NCBI GenBank assembly: GCA_024704765.1 | Contig: JAKMXF010000001.1 | Span: 1-64,000 of the forward strand | Origin: Oopsacas minuta | Taxonomy: Eukaryota; Porifera; Hexactinellida; Lyssacinosida; Leucopsacidae | Reading direction: 5' to 3' | DNA: 64,000 nucleotides | Part shown: in pieces, positions 51,761 to 63,948 of the stretch | How the letters are laid out: each line of letters opens with the position of its first letter | Position numbering within the stretch: position 1 is the stretch's first letter | Translations under genes and position numbers: made by a program | Notes under the pieces: model-generated | Databases searched by the model: none | Seen by the model: only the letters and a program-made list of their open reading frames with translations | What the model was told of the DNA's origin: nothing

Positions 51761-52828
51761 TTAGCTCTCTAATAACTTAGCCTTTTCAGATTTATACATG
51801 GACAGTCTAGTTTGTGCAAATTCTAGATAACAAAACGTAGCACGAGGTGACTCTATCATAGACAGAGCCCAGATGTATGCCAACATATCTGTTAGTATTC
51901 TACAACTCTCTATCTCTTCTACTATGCTCTCTATCTCAGCAATTGAATGAGTGATATTAGGTTGTAGTGCATGTAGATACATTCTAACAAACTTACATCT
52001 CATGTGGAAAGATGGATAAGCTGCTTCTGAGTAGGAGTAGTATGGAGGTTCTTTAACTGAGTAGTCAAATGCTGATTCCTTGAAAAGCTGAGCTATGTCA
52101 GCTCCTCTGTAATAGTAACTACTGAATTCAAAATCTATACACTTTATAGTTAACTCATCTCTGTCTGTGAGTAATAGGAGGTTAGCTTGACTGTAATCAT
52201 TATGACAGAACACTATAGGATAGTTGAGTTGTTTAAGATGTTGTTCTAACCAGTCTAACTCTTCCTCCCATTTCTTCTCACTCAACATTCCATTCAACAT
52301 ACTCTGTCTCTTGGAATCAGATAGACAAACTTCCTCAGTCTTCTTCAACCATCTTCTCATACATTTGAACACGAAGCTTGCATCCTTAGGTACTGGCATA
52401 TCCTGTAGATGCATCTCTGCTATAATTCTGGTAGTGTGTGTGAGAACATTCTCTTGATACAACTCTAGATTAGTTAGAGTTCTACACTGATAGAAATGTT
52501 CTAGTCTTCCTTGTGAGTGAGACAGGACTCCGTACAGCTTAGGAGCTAGTCCTCTCTCAGAGAGGATAGCGTAGACAATATTCTGAGTGATTATCTCTTC
52601 TTGTGACCAGATGTCAGAGAATAGTCTCAGAATGACAGTATCAGGAGTAGTAGCACTGGTAGAGGGTGTATGTTTCAGTTTTAGAATATACAGTTTATTA
52701 GTTTGTCCTTCTGTAATGGATTCTATATGGATTGGTGCTAGAGGTAGTGAGTACCAGTCTCCTCCCAGTAGTCTCCTACACATGAGTACTGTAGTGTCAG
52801 GAACTGGGATATCTACAGAAGTTGCCAT
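51761..52828 (-). CDS. Choline/ethanolamine kinase family, paralogue 2
   Basis: About 355 residues from the ATG at 52828, one exon. Family landmarks: EGQTNKLYILKLKH, ILRLFSDIWSQEE, SERGLAPKLYGVLSHSQGRL, the catalytic FCHNDYSQANLLLL at about 208-221, and CIDFEFSSYYYRGAD. The first 623 bases of homology (52195-52817) are identical to the inverted neighbour at 53273-53895. From the middle of the HND motif onward the two proteins are only distantly alike, while this C-terminal half resembles paralogue 1. All catalytic residues are present. Confidence 0.87.
   Translation of the reverse strand: MATSVDIPVPDTTVLMCRRLLGGDWYSLPLAPIHIESITEGQTNKLYILKLKHTPSTSATTPDTVILRLFSDIWSQEEIITQNIVYAILSERGLAPKLYGVLSHSQGRLEHFYQCRTLTNLELYQENVLTHTTRIIAEMHLQDMPVPKDASFVFKCMRRWLKKTEEVCLSDSKRQSMLNGMLSEKKWEEELDWLEQHLKQLNYPIVFCHNDYSQANLLLLTDRDELTIKCIDFEFSSYYYRGADIAQLFKESAFDYSVKEPPYYSYSEAAYPSFHMRCKFVRMYLHALQPNITHSIAEIESIVEEIESCRILTDMLAYIWALSMIESPRATFCYLEFAQTRLSMYKSEKAKLLES
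52195..52817. repeat. Left arm of a 623-bp palindrome
   Basis: Reverse complement of 53273-53895. Translations in all frames I could compare are identical, as are the stretches I read base by base. The arm covers codons 5 to about 211 of the kinase and ends sharply inside the codon after HND. Confidence 0.92.
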
Positions 52829-53249
52829 CACACAAATACTTACTTGCTAATTTGATTAATAAATAATGTAAGGTCAAGGGTTGGTGGGCAAATTAACTTA
52901 GCTTTACACAGTTACACCATGTTACATCACCAGATTTTACCATACGTATACGTATTTGCAATTTGCATTAATTAATGGAAGTGTGACAATAGTCACAAAA
53001 CCATGCGATACACTCGAAATGGTCAGAGTCGAGTTTATTTACTAACAGAGTTTAGTATGCACTATCAGTACATCCAGTATCCATGCTTGCATATACTGGA
53101 TGGCATATTATGAAATCATTCTAGTACAGATTTACCTTGGATTGATGTAAGAAATGCCCAAGGACATGTACTCGAATTATAATACCTCATAATTTGACAT
53201 AATTGATAATATAATTAGTAATTACCAATAAATTTCATTTTGTAGCAAA
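52829..53249. promoter_or_regulatory. Shared divergent promoter region of two kinase paralogues
   Basis: 420 bp between two head-to-head start codons. It must carry both promoters and forms the spacer of the palindrome. Unlike the flanking arms it is not itself inverted-repeated. No clear core element. Confidence 0.45.
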
Positions 53250-54335
53250 ATGGTAGAGTCTAATAGCAGTAGTGTAGATATCCCAGTTCCTGACACTACA
53301 GTACTCATGTGTAGGAGACTACTGGGAGGAGACTGGTACTCACTACCTCTAGCACCAATCCATATAGAATCCATTACAGAAGGACAAACTAATAAACTGT
53401 ATATTCTAAAACTGAAACATACACCCTCTACCAGTGCTACTACTCCTGATACTGTCATTCTGAGACTATTCTCTGACATCTGGTCACAAGAAGAGATAAT
53501 CACTCAGAATATTGTCTACGCTATCCTCTCTGAGAGAGGACTAGCTCCTAAGCTGTACGGAGTCCTGTCTCACTCACAAGGAAGACTAGAACATTTCTAT
53601 CAGTGTAGAACTCTAACTAATCTAGAGTTGTATCAAGAGAATGTTCTCACACACACTACCAGAATTATAGCAGAGATGCATCTACAGGATATGCCAGTAC
53701 CTAAGGATGCAAGCTTCGTGTTCAAATGTATGAGAAGATGGTTGAAGAAGACTGAGGAAGTTTGTCTATCTGATTCCAAGAGACAGAGTATGTTGAATGG
53801 AATGTTGAGTGAGAAGAAATGGGAGGAAGAGTTAGACTGGTTAGAACAACATCTTAAACAACTCAACTATCCTATAGTGTTCTGTCATAATGATTTATAC
53901 TCACAGAATATAATCAGACTACTAGACAAAGATGAGTTCAATATTCGTGTTATTGACTTTGATATGGCTTCATACAATTATAGAGGTTATGAATTTGCAC
54001 AGCTGTTCCATGACTTATTATTTGACTATTCGTGTACGGCGCATCCTGGCTTCAAGTACTTACCAGATCAGTACCCTTCTCTAGAGCAGAGACAGAATAT
54101 AGTCAGACTGTATTTACAGAGATTATATGACAGGGATACTACCAAGGAGGAAGTAGATCAGCTGGTGAATGAAATACAGCAGACAAGACTGTATTCTTGT
54201 CTGTTCGTGTTTTTATGGGGCTTGAGAGCCTCAGTGGTTTATAACTATCCTTTCGATTCTTTATACTTTGCTAAGGTATATCTTTCAATGTACAATACTG
54301 AGAAAGAAAGATTATCTAAACAAAAATTTGAATAA
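53250..54335 (+). CDS. Choline/ethanolamine kinase family, paralogue 3
   Basis: 361 residues in one exon, head-to-head with paralogue 2. Residues 9-215 are identical to it, then the sequence changes abruptly at FCHNDLYSQNIIRLLDKD. The catalytic HxDxxxxN is kept; the metal motif reads VIDFDMASYNYRGYEFAQLF, with Asp replacing the usual Glu of DFE. The C-terminal third is shorter and diverged (FVFLWGLRASVVYNYPFDSL). Probably an active kinase, but the DFD change and divergent C-lobe could alter substrate preference (inference). Confidence 0.86.
   Translation: MVESNSSSVDIPVPDTTVLMCRRLLGGDWYSLPLAPIHIESITEGQTNKLYILKLKHTPSTSATTPDTVILRLFSDIWSQEEIITQNIVYAILSERGLAPKLYGVLSHSQGRLEHFYQCRTLTNLELYQENVLTHTTRIIAEMHLQDMPVPKDASFVFKCMRRWLKKTEEVCLSDSKRQSMLNGMLSEKKWEEELDWLEQHLKQLNYPIVFCHNDLYSQNIIRLLDKDEFNIRVIDFDMASYNYRGYEFAQLFHDLLFDYSCTAHPGFKYLPDQYPSLEQRQNIVRLYLQRLYDRDTTKEEVDQLVNEIQQTRLYSCLFVFLWGLRASVVYNYPFDSLYFAKVYLSMYNTEKERLSKQKFE
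53273..53895. repeat. Right arm of the 623-bp palindrome
   Basis: Partner of 52195-52817. Same length with no indels; both limits fall inside coding sequence. Confidence 0.92.
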
Positions 54336-54507
54336 CTACGCGTAGATATTAAAGCTTGAATCCTTGAGTTATTTATTACATATTATATCAAGTTAGTGTG
54401 AAAATTGAATTGAATAGTCAGTGGTTTCTGAATTAACGAAAGTCCACTGCATATTCAATACAATTTCTATATATCTCTACGATCCTAGTGTATATATCAA
54501 AATTGTA

Positions 54508-55944
54508 CTAATTAGCTAACTTTACGCAACACCATAACTCAGAGTTATCTAGGGGAATATGTATTGTACCATCTCCTCTGTATTGTACAGCCTTGAGGGT
54601 GAGATCTTTTGAATGATTAAACTTGAAAGGATAATTTTGAAAATTAATCACATGTTTGTAGTACCATTTATCCAGGATATGGTGTAGTGATACAGGAATA
54701 TCATTCTTCAATTCACTCATGTGATCATTAGTAAGGATGTACCCCCGCTGTTTCATGCTCAGAGCTCCGTAAACTGCGAATAGATCGTCTCTTGAATCAT
54801 AACTAGTTGTGAATAAGCTATTTTGTTTTTCAAGTAATTTCCAGTTTGTAATATTAGAAGGAGTTCTCAGGACCACGCGACGGACAACAATAAAAGCATT
54901 CGAGATGGAAAAGACGTTTTTAACTTCTGCAATTCTATCCTTTAAGACTTCTATTCTAAAGCCTTTTTGGTTAATATAAGATACATTCATACCATCAACG
55001 AACAAAACTTTATTTTTAGTGTTGGCTACTGAATTAGAAAAAGTATAGAAAATATCCTGAAATGCTGAGAGCTCTGCCTTCATCTGTTCTGTACGTTGAT
55101 AGTTTATATATTGATTAGTGAATATGCGATTTACTTCTGAAAATAATATTTTGTACTCTTCATCTGTTACTTCTAGATCACGAAGCTTTGTTTCACAGTT
55201 AGAACAAAATCCTCTTTCTAAACGTACGTCACTATTAATGGATGGATTCAGTTTAGAAAATGTGGCAATCAGCTGATTGAATACTTCACTGGCAATTACA
55301 GCTAGTTTATGGTTGTGATAATGTAATAAAACTTTTTTGAATGTTCCTAATAACACAGAATTATTTGGATCCTTCTCAACAGCTATACTGAGAGCATTCA
55401 ATAAGTAATCTATCTGTTTACAGTTCAAACTAAGGAAGCTACTTACTAGGTTATCTACTGCTTGATAGTCTTTTGTTTGTGACAGTAAATAATCCATTGC
55501 TGAGGTAAATGCAAACTTTCTCAAAGGAAGTTGTTTAGAGAATATTCTATCTAACATCTCTAGCAAGAGGTCTGTCTGTTGATTAGTTATCGCATTAGAT
55601 ATCAGTGAGGATAGTAGAGCAGGTTCTGGTTGTATCGATAGCTCCTCGAGATAACTACACAGTTCATTGAAAGAGATTGGATTGCCTGTTTCAACAGATA
55701 AGTCTACACCAATCTTCAAGACTTGAGGTGAAAATTTACTCTTTTGTTCTTTCAAATTGGTGAAAAGTTGAAACGCATTATTGTAGTCTTTTGATTTAGC
55801 CAATCTATACAATTCTTTTTCTTCTGTAGAAGAGAATGTTTTCAATTTTGGAATTCTTAAACGATATTCAGTGTCATGAAATGAATTATTTGAGAACGAT
55901 CTCACATTTATGCCTGGAATAATTCTCCGATAGAAACAAAACAT
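54508..55944 (-). CDS. PRORP: Protein-only RNase P catalytic subunit (mitochondrial)
   Basis: 478 residues in one exon. PRORP cleaves the 5' leader from precursor tRNAs; in animals it works in mitochondria with TRMT10C and HSD17B10. The N-terminus FCFYRRIIPGINVRSFSNN is basic and Ser-rich, typical of a mitochondrial presequence. Helical PPR-like repeats cover about 40-240. A Cys pair is in FCSNCETKL. The NYN metallonuclease domain has its metal-binding acids in LFVDGMNVSYI, YDSRDDLFAVYGAL and LTNDHMSEL. The C-terminal part HIPLDNSELWCCVKL continues the zinc-stabilised end. Human PRORP is 583 residues. It ends at the first stop (54508) and starts at the first Met. Confidence 0.9.
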   Translation of the reverse strand: MFCFYRRIIPGINVRSFSNNSFHDTEYRLRIPKLKTFSSTEEKELYRLAKSKDYNNAFQLFTNLKEQKSKFSPQVLKIGVDLSVETGNPISFNELCSYLEELSIQPEPALLSSLISNAITNQQTDLLLEMLDRIFSKQLPLRKFAFTSAMDYLLSQTKDYQAVDNLVSSFLSLNCKQIDYLLNALSIAVEKDPNNSVLLGTFKKVLLHYHNHKLAVIASEVFNQLIATFSKLNPSINSDVRLERGFCSNCETKLRDLEVTDEEYKILFSEVNRIFTNQYINYQRTEQMKAELSAFQDIFYTFSNSVANTKNKVLFVDGMNVSYINQKGFRIEVLKDRIAEVKNVFSISNAFIVVRRVVLRTPSNITNWKLLEKQNSLFTTSYDSRDDLFAVYGALSMKQRGYILTNDHMSELKNDIPVSLHHILDKWYYKHVINFQNYPFKFNHSKDLTLKAVQYRGDGTIHIPLDNSELWCCVKLAN

Positions 55945-56679
55945 TCAAGCAATCGAGAGATTATATAGCTATTCACAAGAGTAAAATAATGATAATGCTT
56001 ATATGTATATACGTGTATTAACATTTTGCATGAAAATTCAAAATCATGCAGCATATATTGCAAGAAAATACTCAAATAGAATATGTCATTATTTTGATGC
56101 AAACTCTCAGCATATATGGCGTAACAAGCAAAGTATCTAGAGTCAGAACTAAGTAATCCGAGAAAAACCGAAAATTGTGACTATCTTCAGTCACTATTAT
56201 TGGAAATTTTGCTAACGCCCCATAGCAATATAGCCCACCATAGTACTTTGCATACAATATGCAAATTCGTTGCATCGTGTATGGTAAGAGTTGCATACAA
56301 CAACGTTACAGGAAACTTGTTGCATGTAATTATATTTTTCATGAAACATTATTGCATTGTGTATGTTGCCTTGTAGCATAAACAGTTGAACACAATTACA
56401 TATAACGGTAGCATTGTTGTGGGCTTTAGATGCTTCTTTTTATCGACTCTTAATAACAAAAAATTGATTTGATATAAAACTCTGTTGATCAAAACCCTCG
56501 CCCTCCTACCTCCAATGAGAATACGAAATTAATTAATAATATTTATTGAAAATATCAATCAAACAGTGAATCGTGTCCAACTTGAAGAGGGAATATACTT
56601 GTAATTAGAAATTAAATAAGAAAAGTTATAAAAGTTACCTAAAAACACAAAAAATGTATTAACAATATACAATAGAATA
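55945..56679. other. Intergenic region with repeat fragments
   Basis: About 735 bp between PRORP and the DOCK 3' end. GTTGCATCGTGTATGGT at 56269-56285 is identical to a 17-base half of the hairpin in the inverted-duplication arms (17814-17830), so a dispersed repeat is shared. No gene seen. Confidence 0.5.
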
Positions 56680-59600
56680 TCAGTGTAGTGGAGATCCACT
56701 AATAGCTGAGAAGATTAGATGAGAATGGAAGGAGGATCGGTCTCCCATGAATGAGTGATCGTGTTTGCCGGTATAGAACTCATTACCGTCCTTTCGTCTG
56801 CTTCCAACAGCTGAGAAGTGTAGTATCGGCTCCAGGGTATCCACCAGCTCCTGGTAGTTACCAGAGAGCTGCTCTTGATAATCTAGTCGTGTCTCTCCCA
56901 GAGTAAGACTGACTAATTCAAGAGCATGGAAAGAAGATTGAATGAAATATTTGAACGCATTTTTAAGGGATTCTACATGATTGACTGCTTGCTTCCTAAC
57001 CTTATCAGCTGACAAGAATACTCTATAATACTCAAGAGGCCCTTCATTAACTGTAGTACCTACACATCCTTGTAGAGTTAATTCTAACAGGTTTAAATCT
57101 GGAGGATCACATCTGATCATTTTATCTAAATCAGATGTTTTATTCTTCAGTGCTGATATAGCTACTTCAATAGGAGTCTGTTCTATCGTCTCAGAGTCTA
57201 TTACTTCTATTCTACGTTTAATATAAGGGAATACGTTACGAGTACGTAGTATAGTGATTAACATGTATTGAGAGTCTGCAGAGCCGTGAGGACGACCTGA
57301 TTTAGTGAAGGGAGTTTGAAAGAAAAAGTGAGAAAGATTATTTTCTCTTTCGAATTTAGTTAGTCTCTCTTCTTTATTTTCTCTTAGGAAATAAGGCTCT
57401 ACATGTGTTATCTGTATGTAGTTCTTGTTAGGAACTACAGATTTAGGTCCCATAGAGTTGGAGTCTTTGAATATGATTAGATCTCCTAGCTTAGTAGTGA
57501 ACTTATCTGTCATTTTATCTACGAATTCTGCTAGTGCTGTAATCCCTGGTTCTCTGTATATAAACTGTTTTTCATGATTACCTTCGAATCCTTTTCCATA
57601 GAACTTACATCTAAAGTATGTACCGAGGAAACGTTTACCGGTTTTCATCACCTGTTTTGTCTTCACCGTAGATTCGTGCATTTTGCGAAATAACCTCTCC
57701 ATCCCTTCGAAATCGCGGTTTTTCTCTAACAAAGGTAGAATAAGCTTGAATACAGGTAGCATTAGTTCAAACAGTTCTGACTCGTATAAAAACCGCAGAC
57801 ATTTCTCCAGCATCATGATGAGATCTTTTTCTGAGTAAGATTGATTCCCGCGTAATTCCTGATCAATCTTCATACGGCCTTCATCTTTAGGGATATTATG
57901 TGAAATGTTCTCAAAGTCACTGCTATGCAATTTGCCAATCGCGAAATTGTATAAATACTGTGCTACAATAGCCGCGATATGAAGATAGCACTGAGCTGCC
58001 TCTGCTTGGAACCCCTCCTTAAGATGCATACTAGCTAGATTATCTAACCAGGTTATCCTCAGTTCAGGGGTGTTAGAATATGAGGCTGCTAACCTCCAGT
58101 GTACTTCCACCAGCTCATCATAATCATGCTGTACATTCCTCATCTCATTCTGACTACTCAGTATATCATTCAGTCTCCTCATAAGGTCCTGAACTTCATC
58201 CTGGAATTGGATGTACTTCTTAACAGATGTTTCTGAGCTGGAGAAGGTTGTTATGGATTTGAGTGACCTCTTCAGGAATGTGTCTGATTGTCCTATTAGC
58301 CCTGCAGCAGATAGCTTAGATATTGAGATGGTGGAGTACAGCTGAGTACGTACAAAGTTTTCACCGGAATACTCCAAATTACTTCTGAGAAGGAAGTACA
58401 ACAGAGTACAAGCTTCATTCCTGACTAAAGCTAGTCTAGAGTTACAGTGAGCTAAGCATTTGAATATGATAAACTCACAGAACTCATTCTGACCTTTGAA
58501 TAAGAGAGATGGGAAGTTGTACACAAATGAGAACAGGTACGCATACCAATGTACCCATATTGCATCTGAGTGCTGTAAACTGAAGAAGGTTACGATAACT
58601 TTAAAATAACTCTTCATCATAGGAGAATTACTCTCTAGGTAGTTATGATAACGAGAGGAGAATACGTCTAACACTCCTATCAATATGAGTGACACTTCGT
58701 GGGACACTTCTGAGCGGGCTTTGGCAAGTTTCTGCACCCTCATGGCATGACTATCCTCAGAAGTAGTACTCCCATCCTCTGAGACTGTAGTGATGACTGT
58801 GTTGGTCTTTCCTTTATCACGTCCTCCCCGAGTAACTAGAGGTAAGGTTTCGTTATAAATCGCCTTCTTCCCGAAGTAAGAGAATGTGTATAGACACTCA
58901 ATGAGAAGATCAAAGAATGATAGAAGGGCACAGAAATCAGATGGTAGCTGTTCATCATCATCCCAGGTCTGTGCTGGGAGAGAATTAAGAGTAGAGAAGT
59001 ATTCGTCCCACCACTTAGCTAGCTGTACAGAATCTGAATTTTTGAGAAGGTTCAGGAAACACGCTAGTAACAGCTGTTTCTCCTCCAGACTGAAATCCGC
59101 CTGTCCTAATCCTAACTCCATATCAGTAGAATTATTCTGTCTACCTAGCTCAGAGCTATCCTCATCATGTAGTGTCATGTAGCTACTGCTTTGATTGATA
59201 CTGCTGATCTTCTTTCTCATCTGTATACTACTCTCAGACTCCCTCTTCCCATCTATCACTGACTGAGAGCTAGAGGACATAGGTCTCTCGTTAATCTCAG
59301 TCAGACGCATATCACTACGAGAGCTCTGAGTACCGTAGGTATTCCTGCTTGAATCAGAGCGTAGTGTAGTCGGAGGGCCCCGAGGAGAGCTGAAGGATAG
59401 CTTCTTGCCTTTAAGGTTACGACTAGCAGGAATCATACCAGAGGATTCTGTACTGATTGACTTGTTAAACTCAATCTGTGGGGATTGATATCCATGTGTA
59501 TCGTAACCGGATATAACACGGGGAGCAAACTGTAACATCATGGACAGGAAGGGGAGATAGAGAGAGGTGACCCTTGACCTCTTGAAGTGGTCATTACAGT

Positions 59601-62600
59601 ATCGAGGATCTGTATCATGTTTAGCTAACAGATCTTTAAGCATGTGTATAGCTACTATCCTAATATCATTCTTCTCGTACTTTAGAGTTATGTAGAATTC
59701 TCTTAGCAAAATACCCACCAAATAATGGTTCTGACAGAACTCATCACCTAGCTTGAGACTATCTCCAGTTGTATCATCACCTATAGGTAGATTTAGCTGT
59801 ATATAGTGCTCGTGACTAAACACTATCTGAAGGAAATTAAACTTCAGTTTAGTGAGGTGTACTGCTTCTCCTGGTGAGGAAGGTTGCGATACATATTTAT
59901 AAACCAACGTGAATACATCTCCTCTGTCCATGTAGGAGAATGCATCACGTACAAACACTGCTATACTCTGGTTAGCTATGTACGCTATTGATTTGTCTAT
60001 CTTACTGCGAATAAGAGCGATTAGAGAAGAAAGTAAGCTGTTGAGATGAGTGTAGAAACCTTGACCAAATCTACCCTTCCTATTACTTCTGAGAGATTTC
60101 TTATTGAATATATGATAGCCAATAGACTGAGACACACAACCCAGGAGGAACCATAAGTACTTTAACAGATTAGTACAATCAATTCCCTCCTGTTGTGTAA
60201 AGTACAGCATATAACGTATTAACTCTGTGTATATTTCCTTAGGATACTCCTGATAAGCTTCTGATCTGAATTGATATTTAACGTATGTAGCCAGATGGTG
60301 TAGAGAGCCGTGTTTGTCCAGTGTATGTGCGTAATCAACAAGTAGTGCTAATATCTTAATTCCTGTATCATTATTATTCAGTGTCTGTAGTGTAAATAGT
60401 TTTAACAGCTGATTGAGTATGACAGGAAGATGAGAGATAAGACTATCTAATGTTATAAAATGTAAATCTTGTAGTCTCTGTTGTATTTCTAACTCATCAA
60501 CTCCTCCATTCAATCTCTGTATCTTCTCTAGGAATACAAAGAAACTATGTACACATAGATCTTGTGGGGATATGGAGCTGATAGGTCGTATTAATACCCG
60601 GAAGAGATGTTTCCGGTTATCAATCCATTTAATGTCTCCACTCCTCCCGTCAAGTCCGTGACTGAGATAGTTAGGAGGTAGACTGGAGGAGATAGCGAGG
60701 GAGAATATGTCTCTATTCAGCAGAGTATCGTTATGAGGTTTAAGTACAGGTAGCCATGAGTATCCTATCACTACTTCAGGAGATGTCTTCTTAGGAAGTT
60801 TCTGTATATTACAGCTGATATGTGAATAAGTAAATAAGAGGTGATGCTTAGAGTCTAGATGTATAGGTAAGTATATCTTAACCTCTTCTGCGAAATCCGG
60901 GTTAGTGTAGTGATATATGACAGATGTCAGTGCTTTGTCTACGAAGATATTGCCAGGAGGTTTCCCGAATATATTGGGGAGGGGTCTAGCGTTCTTCTCG
61001 TCCGAGTCAAAGAATTGTATTTTTACACACAAGTTCTTGAACTTATTACCGAGCTTAACTCCCTCTAGCTTGAGACTCTGTGGATATACGTATAGGATAT
61101 GGAAGAACTCTTGAAAGGGCTGTAACTTGGTTGGGGAGGGTAGGATGTCTGAGTGTGTGGGGAACTCTTGGACCTCTCGGATAAATGGTGCTTGGTTATA
61201 TGTCGGCATCATGGGGATTAGGGGAACAAGACCTGTTGTAAATATACCAGGCTCTTCTGGAGTGAGGGGGGAGAGAGTAATTGAGAGAGAACCAGGAATC
61301 ACTTGGATTCTCAGACGCGGGATGTTCCTGAAGTCCTTGAGAAGTTTAATAATCTCCTCCTCACTAATTCTCTCTTTCTCCTGCTTGAAGATGAGAGGGA
61401 AATGTCCGTCAGTGTCCAAATCTCCATTCTGTAGAAATACTGGCTTAGCTGACCAAGCGAAAGGCTGTTTATAGTTACCAAGCCTTGGAAATACAGTTTT
61501 CATCTGGTCTGCAAGCTTCAGAATATTCTTTCTACCTTCTCCTCGTTGATAAGGCTCGACACATGAGTTAATTGATCCTTGTAGAACCTTATCTATCCTC
61601 ACAACAAGGTAGATGTCAGGGTGTGGGTAGGAGACTGTGAAGAGGGCACGACGAGCTTCCACTGGCCAGACTTCAAACCCCGGTTTCACAGGTATTGAGG
61701 TAGATACTCCTAATAAATTGCATATTTAATAAGATTGCATTGAAAGTAAGTAACAGAGAGTACAGTGGAGTTCGTCTATTAGCAAATCATATTTTGCATG
61801 AAATTTCCTTGCTAATATACGCACTATTTACCATACAAAATGCTATGAAAAAAGTTTCTAACAAATATACCACTCTAGTGTATTTCCTATACTAAATTCC
61901 TCCTTGAGTCAAAATAAATAAATACATAATTGAATCATTCGCTGTGGGAATAGCAGACCAACAGAGAGAATAGGAAACTGGAAACCCGTAACATATAATC
62001 ATATAAATCCTCCATAAAAGAGGTTGTCGGTTGATGTTATGTAGTAAGTGATCTTTATCATAAATATAATTATAGACCACCAGCTACAATTCGAGGAAAT
62101 ACAGTATACCTTGTATATCCATATCAAACTGCTCCAGCTCTAAAGTAGAGAGAAACAGATCGAACAGTTCCCTCTCTTCTCCGTTCAGATCAAAATGAAA
62201 CTCTTCAGATATCTTCTTACCAAATCTAGCATCATATAGAGCAGCTGATGTGAAGAAGGGCTCTATGTGAGTACGAGAAGTAGCAGAGCTAATGCGTAGA
62301 TCAAAGTTAAGCTTCTCTGGAGTAGCTATGAATTGAAATCCTGGAGTCAAGACTAATAAAAGAAACGTAGAATTAAGTAATAGTCGGAATATGTTATATT
62401 CCAATCCATTATTGTAAATAGTGGTTACATCATATATTAATAAATTGTTCATGTCCTCTAACTATTATAATATATATACTATGTATATGAGATATCTACC
62501 ATTCGAACAGCACTCTTGCATCTACTGTATTTTGTTTGTTTTTAGCAAATAGTAGACTAATCGGTAGATATGCAATTTCCGTTAAGGAATATATTTTCCT

Positions 62601-63948
62601 GAATAAGGCGCTGTGGTATACATACAACGTTAACATCAGTTGGCAGTCGGTATCTCTAACAGATTTGATATCCCCTGATGGTTCAATATAGCTGATATGC
62701 AAAAAGAAAGAAATTAATATCATCAGTTAAACACACACGTTACATACCTGGAGGAGAAGCACTCTGTACATACATCATATCATTATCATATTTGTTAACC
62801 TTCCTTCTAGCCAGGTTCTCATACAACCAGAATATCTTCTTCCTATTTATACGTCTCTGCTTAGCATTATCAGCTGATGCATCTCCTACACGCTGTAATC
62901 TCCCTGATAGGATGGTGGTTCTCTGTTGGGAATGAGCTCCTGTCATTGCTCCTCTCTTAAGAGTATCAGCTGTGTAGATAGAGAATCGAGAGCTACCTCT
63001 ACTGTCCATATATATGTCAGAGGATAGTACTGATGCTATAGCATTAATCCACTCAATCATCTCTTCGTTAGAATCAGCCATAAAACAATGAGATACCTTA
63101 AAATCAAATACGAACATAAAGCACTATGTATTATTATTAATTGAATTCAATACAAACCTTATTCCCACTGTTAATGAGTTCAAATGAGTATTCAGGACCT
63201 CTGATAGACTTCCTAACAGATATACAGGTGACTAGTGATACCACACTCTTACCACCTACCCCGGGGCCTCGTCCCGGCTTAGAACTCTCAATAAGGAAAC
63301 CAGTTCCATCCGAATTCATTTTGAGGGTGTGCCATCTCTTCTTGGAGGTTTGGATGGTCCTATTAGCTCCTATAAGTTTCCCTGTGCTGGCTATGTTTAG
63401 CTGGAGTAGATAACCAGAGCGTGTGAGAGCACTGTCTCGATTGGGAGTCAATTCTGAATCTTTCTGAAATACAACCAAAATATAACATAGTAATTAGATA
63501 GCATGTAAATACCAGACATTTCGTCTCCAGAAATTTATTCTAAGAATCTTAAGGGTAAACAGTTCCCTAGCAACAGAAAAGCATCCCTGACAAACTCAGG
63601 AATGTTGTATATAGGATATCTATTCCCCGTATAAACGTCCAGTGTATATACTAACCTGTTGCTGCTGTTGCTCCTCTGCTTCTACAATATCTACCTCATA
63701 TACAGGAGGTAGGTCAGGTAGAGAGGATGATCTCCTGCTCCCTCCCTTAGTAATCAGAGTATCAGTATCTGTTACAGGAGCAGGACCACTCCCCTCTGCT
63801 TCCTGAGCCTGTCCTGCCTCTAGAGCCATGAACTGGGGAGAAGTTCCGCAGAAATATTCTTCTGTTCTTCTCAATACATTCCAGTTCTGTGAGAATAGCT
63901 GTAGACACTCTTTAGCGAATAGTCCTGTTGCTTCAAACATCGCATGTT
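56680..63948 (-). CDS. DOCK9: DOCK-D (zizimin, DOCK9/10/11) exchange factor, 5' end off window
   Basis: Five visible exons: 63656-63948, 63158-63463, 62748-63096, 62110-62352 and 56680-61709. They join in consistent phases (0, 0, 1, 1) to give about 2,070 residues; the first visible exon begins in phase 1, so more lies beyond 64000. The protein activates Cdc42/Rac-type GTPases. Exons 2-3 encode a PH domain (SGYLLQLNI, then KKRWHTLKM, YSFELINS and MIEWINAI), the mark of the DOCK-D group. The big exon holds the DUF3398-like region, a C2-type DHR-1 (about 61110-60650; FHILYVYPQSLKL and GYSWLPVLK), a disordered Ser-rich stretch and the DHR-2 catalytic domain (about 58200-56750). LQGCVGTTVNEGP keeps the Val of the nucleotide sensor. 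The DOCK9/10/11 split is vertebrate, so the symbol is nominal. Confidence 0.92.

Noticed and set aside
61762..61830. CAGTGGAGTTCG start at 61764 as a Tigger-like element
   Set aside because: No matching right end or TA duplication was found in the DOCK intron.
62496..62723. 75-codon minus-strand frame in a DOCK intron
   Set aside because: Lies between exons that already join in phase; no domain.
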